DNA of 10,774 nucleotides from Parcubacteria group bacterium GW2011_GWD2_43_10 (GTDB lineage Bacteria > Patescibacteriota > Patescibacteriia > Veblenbacterales > UBA10138). The notes under the pieces are model-generated. The model saw nothing but the letters and a program-made list of their open reading frames with translations, made no database searches and was not told where the DNA came from. The translations under genes and the position numbers were made by a program. Location: the NCBI GenBank assembly GCA_000995845.1, contig LCEZ01000026.1, positions 1 through 10,774 on the forward strand. Reading direction: 5' to 3'. Below, one piece after another: positions 6,076-10,225 of this stretch (positions are counted from its first letter, which is position 1; each line of letters begins with the position of its first letter).

Positions 6076-6162
6076 GGGCGAGTGGCGGAACTGGTATACG
6101 CGCAGGTCTCAAAAACCTGTGGGCGCAAGCTCTTGAGGGTTCGATTCCCTCCTCGCCCACCA
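6076..6162 (+). tRNA. tRNA-Leu (CAA)
   Basis: The 87-nt gene includes the encoded CCA (6160-6162). The acceptor stem GGGCGAG/CTCGCCC is perfect. The anticodon arm CAGGT-CTCAAAA-ACCTG gives anticodon CAA, reading UUG. A long variable arm (GGGC-GCAA-GCTC) and T-arm GAGGG-TTCGATT-CCCTC are typical of class II tRNA-Leu. Pieces of tRNA flank it on both sides. Confidence 0.95.
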
Positions 6163-6317
6163 AATTATTACAAGAGTGAACCAACTACTTGGTTCGCACG
6201 AGGGAAGCGAACGCCGAAGCCATGTCCGTTCAGTAGTAACGGACCGCAAGGCGGTGGCTAACCCGAGTACGCCGACGGGCGGACGAGAGGTGAGGTTGAT
6301 TCCCTCCTCCGGCACCA
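6163..6317 (+). pseudogene. tRNA-like remnant with CCA end downstream of tRNA-Leu
   Basis: The segment ends in a tRNA-like 3' end: a T-arm-like GAGG-TTGATTC-CCTC, then CTCCGGC, A and CCA (6307-6317). GATTCCCTCCTC is shared exactly with the 3' end of tRNA-Leu. A possible 5' acceptor, GCCGAAG (6213-6219), pairs at six of seven positions with CTCCGGC. Between them are GTCCGTT/AACGGAC (6224-6230, 6238-6244) and ACCGC/GCGGT (6243-6247, 6251-6255). Just upstream GAACCAA/TTGGTTC (6178-6184, 6189-6195) and GTTCGC/GCGAAC (6192-6197, 6207-6212) overlap, so they exclude each other. No normal D arm or anticodon loop with U33 can be built, so it is called a relic, not a tRNA. Confidence 0.5.
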
Positions 6318-6362
6318 AAAAACCTTATTAGCTCTCTAGTACTAGTTGTGATCTATATACCT

Positions 6363-7259
6363 ATGTCAGCCGAGCAACCAAAAATAGAACAATCAAATAA
6401 TGAAGCTGAGCTCTCATTGCTATTTGAGCAACAGTACGACAATCCCGAGATAGTAGATATTGATCAACAAAAACTAGAAATTGTTGACCTGCAGCCACCT
6501 CAGCCTAAAACTGAGGTGCCAATGGTAATGGTTCCGGGCTGGGCGGCAACACCAGAAGTTCTGCGAGAGAATGCGATCATCTTGGCCAAACTGGGCCGAC
6601 GAGTAATCCTACCTAATTCACCGCATGGGCTTGAGATAGAAAAAACGACCGGCCGTAATTACCCACTGGCGGAATTAAGAAAAACGGCCGCCCTACTGCA
6701 ATCAATAGAGCACAAACAATTAAACGAAGTGGACGCAGTTAGTCATTCAGAGGCTGGTATTTTTCTTACCATCGCCGCCCTAGAAAATTCGGACAAGTTT
6801 AGAAACCTTGTGCTTGTTTCCCCGGCCGGCCTTACCGGTAAAGATTCTTTTTCCCGTCTGGCGAGCGGCTTCTCCCATGATATTGCCGGCCAAACCGTAA
6901 AGGCTCTGCTCCATGAACCAAACCATCTGGGTAAAATCGGCACAGCTTTTTGGGAAGCCATGAAAGCCATTGCCAGCGATCCAAAAAAGACCTGGGAGGA
7001 AGTAATGGCTATGGTCAATTATCAAATACCGGAATTATTAGCGGAGCTCAAACAGCAAGGACATGGCATTTCAATTATCCACGGCGCTCAAGACAAAGCC
7101 TTCCCGATGGAGCGCGTGCAGCAAATGGTAAACTCTGGTTTGGTAGATGGTTTTATTTCCGTAAAAGGGTCACACAATGAACTCTACCTGAATCCGCAAC
7201 CGATAACCGAATGGGTGGATCATCTGTTAGACGCCATGGAAAAAAAGACTCCTAAGTGA
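6363..7259 (+). CDS. Alpha/beta hydrolase, substrate unknown
   Basis: A 298-aa cytoplasmic serine hydrolase-like protein. Residues 1-50 are acidic, low in complexity and probably disordered. The fold begins near residue 52, with the oxyanion region MVPGWAATPE. The nucleophile elbow is VSHSEAG, with S129 as predicted catalytic serine. This reads S-x-S-x-A instead of the usual G-x-S-x-G. The acid is D244 in HGAQDKAFP and the histidine is H271 in GSHNELYL. A lid-like helical insertion spans about 155-225. No signal peptide. ATG 6363 is chosen; GTG 6348 would add five residues. Neither has a Shine-Dalgarno sequence. It lies alone between tRNA loci, so context does not suggest a substrate. Esterase, lipase and haloalkane-type activities are all possible. 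Confidence 0.85.
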   Translation: MSAEQPKIEQSNNEAELSLLFEQQYDNPEIVDIDQQKLEIVDLQPPQPKTEVPMVMVPGWAATPEVLRENAIILAKLGRRVILPNSPHGLEIEKTTGRNYPLAELRKTAALLQSIEHKQLNEVDAVSHSEAGIFLTIAALENSDKFRNLVLVSPAGLTGKDSFSRLASGFSHDIAGQTVKALLHEPNHLGKIGTAFWEAMKAIASDPKKTWEEVMAMVNYQIPELLAELKQQGHGISIIHGAQDKAFPMERVQQMVNSGLVDGFISVKGSHNELYLNPQPITEWVDHLLDAMEKKTPK

Positions 7260-7282
7260 TCTGGTCAAAAATAAGTTACCGC

Positions 7283-7311
7283 TTGCCAAATTTTATATAT
7301 TAGTTTATTAT
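7283..7311 (+). promoter_or_regulatory. Promoter of initiator tRNA
   Basis: TTGCCA (7283-7288), 17-nt spacer, TATTAT (7306-7311), placing the start site about 8 nt before the mature tRNA 5' end. Confidence 0.7.
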
Positions 7312-7325
7312 GCGAGAGCTAACGA

Positions 7326-7400
7326 CGCGGGGTGGAGAAGTGGCATCTCGCCTGGCTCATAACCAGGAGATCGCGGGTTCAAGTCCCGCCCCCGCAACCA
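7326..7400 (+). tRNA. Initiator tRNA-fMet (CAT)
   Basis: 75 nt with encoded CCA (7398-7400). Acceptor CGCGGGG/CCCCGCA leaves the C1-A72 mismatch that marks bacterial initiators. The anticodon loop CTCATAA gives CAT. The T-arm GCGGG-TTCAAGT-CCCGC is canonical. The anticodon stem is CCTGG/CCAGG, so position 29-41 is T-A and the usual three consecutive G-C pairs are reduced to two. The D loop is short (7 nt). Confidence 0.95.
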
Positions 7401-7410
7401 AGAAATTTTT

Positions 7411-7433
7411 GCATGGCCCAAATTGGGCCATGC
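7411..7433 (+). repeat. Hairpin after initiator tRNA
   Basis: GCATGGCCC (7411-7419) and GGGCCATGC (7425-7433) form a perfect 9-bp stem with loop AAATT. It follows the tRNA by 10 nt and could stop transcription or block 3' nucleases. It has no trailing T-run; the T-run AATTTTT precedes it. Confidence 0.55.
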
Positions 7434-7464
7434 GTTGTAAACTGAAAGGTACGGCAGGATAGCT

Positions 7465-7529
7465 TCACCCTTCGGGTGACCACTCGTAGGGTGGCAGTTT
7501 CCGCCCAAGGCGGATCAGCCTCGGGCTGA
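7465..7529 (+). repeat. Hairpin array in the D-loop position of the tRNA relic
   Basis: Four stems in a row: TCACCC/GGGTGA (7465-7479), CCAC/GTGG (7480-7494), CCGCC/GGCGG (7501-7513) and TCAGCC/GGCTGA (7515-7529). The style resembles the three-hairpin run at 234-281. Confidence 0.6.
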
Positions 7530-7573
7530 GGTTACTCCTCGGTAAACTCGGGGCACAGAGCGAGGGACTTTCA

Positions 7574-7710
7574 CCCCGCCACAATTTCACATAGAATATC
7601 TGGTACGAGGCGGAGTAGCTCAGGTAGTTAGAGCGAGGGACTCATAAGCCCTAGGTCGGTGGTGCAAGTCCACCCTCCGCTACCATGTACTCACAGAAAT
7701 TGTGGTGGGG
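7574..7710 (+). repeat. 15-bp inverted repeat bounding tRNA-Met
   Basis: CCCCGCCACAATTTC (7574-7588) is complementary to GAAATTGTGGTGGGG (7696-7710) at 14 positions plus one G-U. It encloses tRNA-Met and lies 4 nt inside each break point of the outer tRNA relic's anticodon loop, so tRNA plus repeats look like one inserted unit of about 137 bp. No transposase is present. Confidence 0.7.
7609..7685 (+). tRNA. Elongator tRNA-Met (CAT)
   Basis: 77 nt with encoded CCA (7683-7685). Acceptor GGCGGAG/CTCCGCT has a G1-U72 pair, as in known bacterial elongator tRNA-Met genes ending GCTACCA. The D-arm GCTC/GAGC is normal. The anticodon loop CTCATAA gives CAT. Two oddities: position 31-39 is an A-G mismatch at the top of the anticodon stem (AGGGA/GCCCT), and the T loop is TGCAAGT, lacking the almost universal T55. 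tRNA-Ile with a lysidine-modified CAT is an alternative, but the acceptor ends favour Met. Confidence 0.85.
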
Positions 7711-7835
7711 CAAGTAAGCCCTAGGTCGTGGGGTCGAAGCGTAAGCGAGAATACAACTGCTTGTATTCGAGCCGCTGAGACGGGCTGACGCGTTGCCTAT
7801 GGCCGCAAAGCCCCGGCCCGGAGGGGGATTCCACC

Positions 7836-7854
7836 CCTGCCTGCGGCAGGCAGG
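7836..7854 (+). repeat. CCTGCCTG palindromic repeat, copy 2
   Basis: CCTGCCTG (7836-7843) pairs with CAGGCAGG (7847-7854) around CGG. Same family as 396-415. It sits exactly between the T-arm-like and acceptor-like parts of the tRNA relic, which suggests an insertion there. Confidence 0.65.
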
Positions 7855-7865
7855 CCTGCTACCAG

Positions 7866-7910
7866 AACATATAACCTCATGGGTAAATCCATGGGGTTAT
7901 ATGTTATAAT
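7866..7910 (+). promoter_or_regulatory. 17-bp inverted repeat overlapping a TATAAT box
   Basis: AACATATAACCTCATGG (7866-7882) pairs over 17 bp (one G-T) with 7889-7905 across a 6-nt loop. The right arm overlaps the first base of TATAAT (7905-7910). No T-run follows. It could be an operator covering the promoter of the DUF378-like gene, or the 3' processing end of the tRNA transcript. The -35 region (GGTAAA, 7882-7887) is weak, as expected for a regulated promoter. Confidence 0.5.
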
Positions 7911-7949
7911 GATGATATACAATACTTAAATTGAAAGGGGGTGAGCATT

Positions 7950-8204
7950 ATGATGGGTCATAATAAGGGCCTTCATATGGTGACATGGATTTTGGTGATT
8001 GTTGGCGGCTTGAATTGGCTCTTGGTTGGTTTATTTAGCTGGGATATTGGTCAAATTTTTGGCGGTATGAATTCAATGATATCAAGAATAATTTATATCC
8101 TGGTAGGGGTGGCGGCTATTTATGAACTTGTTTATCACAAAAAAACCTGCAAAGTCTGCGAGACTATGAGCAGTCCCAGTCAGCCAAGGCCGTCGGCTAT
8201 GTAA
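7950..8204 (+). CDS. DUF378-like small membrane protein
   Basis: An 84-aa protein matching the DUF378 (YuzA-like) pattern: two membrane helices at about 10-30 (VTWILVIVGGLNWLLVGLF) and 43-62 (MISRIIYILVGVAAIYELVY), with a conserved GGLNWLLVGLF core and a G-V-A-A-I-Y-E motif in helix two. The short cytosolic tail has a C-x-x-C pair (KTCKVCET). ATG 7950 is chosen because the excellent Shine-Dalgarno AGGGGGTGA (7936-7944) lies 5 nt upstream; the GTG at 7941 is part of that binding site. It is one of the few genes here with a full Shine-Dalgarno match. Molecular function of the family is unknown. A promoter overlapped by an inverted repeat lies ~40 nt upstream and a terminator follows. Confidence 0.85.
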   Translation: MMGHNKGLHMVTWILVIVGGLNWLLVGLFSWDIGQIFGGMNSMISRIIYILVGVAAIYELVYHKKTCKVCETMSSPSQPRPSAM

Positions 8205-8224
8205 AATAAACTAGCTAATTTATT

Positions 8225-8257
8225 CAAAAAACCACCCACAAAGGAGGCGGTTTTTTG
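8225..8257. terminator. Intrinsic terminator after the DUF378-like gene
   Basis: AAAAAACC (8226-8233) pairs with GGTTTTTT (8249-8256); an A-C mismatch is followed by CC/GG. On the minus strand the mismatch becomes a G-T pair. The T-run ends the + strand transcript. Confidence 0.8.
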
Positions 8258-8259
8258 AT

Positions 8260-8288
8260 TTGTCTTACCTGGCTCTAAAAGCTACAAT
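8260..8288 (+). promoter_or_regulatory. Promoter of the DUF457-like gene
   Basis: TTGTCT (8260-8265), 17-nt spacer, TACAAT (8283-8288). It predicts a leader of about 30 nt with no Shine-Dalgarno sequence before ATG 8325. Confidence 0.55.
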
Positions 8289-8324
8289 AATTACAGCTTA
8301 TCTTAAATCTTATTTTTATTACCT

Positions 8325-8786
8325 ATGTACCTAACAGTCCACGGCACCACTGCCATGCTAATAGCTAGGTCCGTTCCTAACCCGTTTGTGGCATTTTTAC
8401 TGGCCTTAGCTTCTCATTTTGTTTTGGATTTTATACCCCATGGTGACGAACATCTTTTAAAAGCACATTTCACCCGCGGCCAAACCGCTAGACGGATGTT
8501 CGGTGCCGCTTCTTTAGATGGTTTAATTTTGTTGGGCTTTGTGGCTATCTTCCTGTGGGTTGGGCCAACAGTTAATACCTCTACTTTTATCTGGAGCTTA
8601 ATTGGCGCGCTCTTACCAGATGTTCTACAAGGAATTTACTTTGCTACTGAAACCAAATGGCTAAAACCATTCCAAAATTTTCACCTTGGAATTCATAATG
8701 CCTCAAACCATCCTCTTAATTGGCATCAAGGCATGCTGGTGCAATGCCTGGTCTTAACTGCGGTTTGGCTTTTTTCTATATTTTAG
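8325..8786 (+). CDS. DUF457/YdjM-like membrane metal-dependent hydrolase
   Basis: A 153-aa membrane protein with a histidine/aspartate set like that of the YdjM (DUF457) group of putative membrane-bound metal-dependent hydrolases: H6, SHFVLDFIPHGDEH (30-43; H31, D35, H39, D41, H43), D99 in LLPDVLQG, and H120/H124 in FHLGIHN. Membrane segments are near 18-36, 60-80, 87-105 and 134-153. No experimentally proven reaction is implied by the motif; the family name is by similarity. The start is the first ATG in the frame and lacks a ribosome binding site. The stop codon overlaps the stop of the convergent NlpC/P60 gene by sharing bases 8784-8785. Confidence 0.7.
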   Translation: MYLTVHGTTAMLIARSVPNPFVAFLLALASHFVLDFIPHGDEHLLKAHFTRGQTARRMFGAASLDGLILLGFVAIFLWVGPTVNTSTFIWSLIGALLPDVLQGIYFATETKWLKPFQNFHLGIHNASNHPLNWHQGMLVQCLVLTAVWLFSIF

Positions 8787-9214
8787 CTACTAAAAATTCG
8801 TCTAATTGCAACTAAATCAGGACGACGCCAGAGTTTAATTATCGGCACCACCTTAACCTTACCATTGCCATTCACTCCTTTAGCGTGAATGGCTTTTTTA
8901 TCGCCCACATAAACAGCAACATGCCCAATACCTTGAGGGTATTTTGGGTCATAATGACCATACTCACCAGTGAAAAATAATAAATCACCTGGTTGAAGTA
9001 ATTCTATTCTTCTTCTAACGGACCTCCCCTGAGCCGCTTGCTCTAAACTGCGACGGGGTAGCTTAATGCCACCTTTTTGATAAAGCCACTGCACTAAACT
9101 GGAACAGTCAAACATACGCGGCTGAGCGGTCACTTTGACGCCATAATAATAGGGCCTGCCCACTTGCGCTCTGGCTAAGCGAACTAAGCGCTCAACTTTT
9201 GACTTGTTTGTCAT
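8783..9214 (-). CDS. NlpC/P60 cysteine peptidase, no signal peptide
   Basis: A 143-aa NlpC/P60-domain protein; the family cleaves peptide links in peptidoglycan stems or related amides. The predicted catalytic cysteine is C37 in MFDCSSLVQW, the histidine H98 in GIGHVAVYVGD, and the third residue H110 in AIHA. The LQPGDLLFF segment (73-81) is typical. The protein is essentially just the domain, with a basic N-terminus (MTNKSKVERLVRLARAQ) and no signal peptide or membrane anchor. It must therefore act in the cytoplasm, leave by another route, or work after lysis. The -10 box lies 6 nt before the ATG, so the mRNA is predicted leaderless. It converges with the DUF457-like gene without a terminator between them. 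Confidence 0.92.
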   Translation of the reverse strand: MTNKSKVERLVRLARAQVGRPYYYGVKVTAQPRMFDCSSLVQWLYQKGGIKLPRRSLEQAAQGRSVRRRIELLQPGDLLFFTGEYGHYDPKYPQGIGHVAVYVGDKKAIHAKGVNGNGKVKVVPIIKLWRRPDLVAIRRIFSS

Positions 9215-9220
9215 ATCTAA

Positions 9221-9247
9221 ATTATAGCACCCATGTATTCATCTCAA
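9221..9247 (-). promoter_or_regulatory. Leaderless promoter of the NlpC/P60 gene
   Basis: On the minus strand: TTGAGA (9247-9242), 15-nt spacer, extended -10 TGC-TATAAT (TATAAT at 9226-9221). Six bases separate TATAAT from the ATG, so transcription should start at or next to the A of the start codon. Confidence 0.65.
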
Positions 9248-9327
9248 GTAGCTGATTATTCTCCACTCTGCTAATGTTAAAGTAAATATTAATAATAATG
9301 ATCATTTAAAATAATCTAGGAGTTATC

Positions 9328-10170
9328 ATGGAAACTATATTAGGGGCAGGCTCGGCTCTGCTCTTTATCTTGGCTGCGCTCTACTTTCAGGGCGTTCTAA
9401 TTAATATCAGCACTACCCTGTACTTGCACCGTGCCATGACCCATCGAGCGGTCGACTTTAACTGGGTCATCCAGTTTTTCATGCGCTTTGTTATCTGGCT
9501 TTGGAATGGAATTCTAGTCAAAGGCTGGACCGGTGTACACATAGTGCATCATGCACATACAGACTTACCGGGTGATCCCCATTCGCCTCACCAGCATGGT
9601 GTAATATGCGCACCGGATTTGGTTGGACACTTGCCTATTACCTGGTGGGAGAAGATTATGCTCCGCGTCCTCAAGGTTTGCCCATATGGCTTTGGCATCA
9701 CCATCAAGAACTATGCCTACTATCTCAAAGCTGCGAGATTACCTAAGATAATTGAGCAGGGGCGTGCACCTCGAGACTGGCTGGAACGCTATTGGTTCAG
9801 TCGGGCTCGCTACTTAGGGCCTTTTGTACTTCTACCCTTAAGTCAGGTGGCTTTAGCTTGGTGTTTATTCGGCCCATGGGGCATTCTGCTGGGGCTCTTA
9901 CTCTGGGCCTTGTTGCTGTTGTGGACGGTCCTATCTGGTGGGATCGTAAATGGCCTCGGGCACTCAGCCGATGAGCGCGATGCACAAACACGTGACTACA
10001 GTCGCAATCTGCCTTATTGGTTAAATTGGATCGTAATCGGTGAGCAAAATCACCACGACCATCATAGATATTCCGGCCACTGGTGGTTCGGCCAGCATGA
10101 TTTTGGAGCCAATATAATAAAGCTCTGCCTTAAACTCAAGCTAGCTAAGGTAAAGGTCATGCCAACTTGA
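9328..10170 (+). CDS. Membrane fatty-acyl desaturase (acyl-CoA/acyl-lipid type)
   Basis: A 280-aa integral membrane di-iron desaturase that would insert a double bond in acyl chains using O2 and an electron donor. The three histidine boxes are H34-RAMT-H39 (HX4H), H71-IV-HH75 (HXXHH) and H242-HD-HH246 (HXXHH); a further NGLGH (208-212) matches the extra conserved Asn/His of the delta-9 type. Hydrophobic segments lie near 5-27, 46-65, 163-181 and 184-204, with the boxes facing the cytosol. Length is close to bacterial DesC-like proteins without a cytochrome b5 domain. ATG 9328 has AGGAG (9318-9322) 5 nt upstream. It is divergent from the NlpC/P60 gene and has its own terminator. No reductase or ferredoxin partner is seen here. 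Its presence implies access to oxygen and to acyl lipids, which may be host- or community-derived. Confidence 0.93.
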   Translation: METILGAGSALLFILAALYFQGVLINISTTLYLHRAMTHRAVDFNWVIQFFMRFVIWLWNGILVKGWTGVHIVHHAHTDLPGDPHSPHQHGVICAPDLVGHLPITWWEKIMLRVLKVCPYGFGITIKNYAYYLKAARLPKIIEQGRAPRDWLERYWFSRARYLGPFVLLPLSQVALAWCLFGPWGILLGLLLWALLLLWTVLSGGIVNGLGHSADERDAQTRDYSRNLPYWLNWIVIGEQNHHDHHRYSGHWWFGQHDFGANIIKLCLKLKLAKVKVMPT

Positions 10171-10192
10171 AAACCAATCACAACAATATATA

Positions 10193-10225
10193 AAAACCCC
10201 GTCCAATAATCCACGACGGGGTTTT
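10193..10225. terminator. Bidirectional terminator between desaturase and GalT-like gene
   Basis: AAAACCCCGTC (10193-10203) and GACGGGGTTTT (10215-10225) form a perfect 11-bp stem with an 11-nt loop between two convergent genes. T-runs follow on both strands. The right arm overlaps the stop codon of the minus-strand gene. Confidence 0.85.

Larger units (their letters stand above)
7453..7864 (+). pseudogene. Expanded tRNA-Met-like cloverleaf enclosing a real tRNA-Met
   Basis: Stem halves of a second tRNA-Met occur in correct order over 412 nt. Acceptor GGCAGG (7453-7458) pairs with CCTGCT (7855-7860), keeping the G1-U72 pair, followed by A and CCA (7861-7864). D-stem GCTT (7462-7465) pairs with GAGC (7558-7561). 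Anticodon stem AGGGA (7563-7567) faces GCCCT (7718-7722). The T-stem has GTGG (7728-7731) and CCAC (7832-7835). AGAGCGAGGGACT (7557-7569) and TAAGCCCTAGGTCG (7715-7728) match tRNA-Met exactly over 13 and 14 bases. Inserts occupy the D loop (hairpin array), the anticodon loop (tRNA-Met within an inverted repeat), the T loop (7737-7827, with GAATACAA/TTGTATTC at 7749-7768) and the junction before the acceptor (the CCTGCCTG palindrome). Most simply it is a duplicated tRNA broken by insertions. Function is unproven. Confidence 0.55.

Noticed and set aside
6213..6317. A second functional tRNA (Ser, Tyr or Sec) after tRNA-Leu
   Set aside because: A 7-bp hairpin with loop CAGTAGT lacks U33, the D arm is missing and the T-stem is weak; only the 3' end is tRNA-like.
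6109..6318. Minus-strand frame across tRNA-Leu
   Set aside because: It is an antisense reading of tRNA sequence, a common false ORF; the same holds for 7308-7508.
7570..7714. Group I intron in a tRNA anticodon loop
   Set aside because: The insert is too short, carries a whole tRNA and shows no group I core, and the outer tRNA has inserts in other loops as well.
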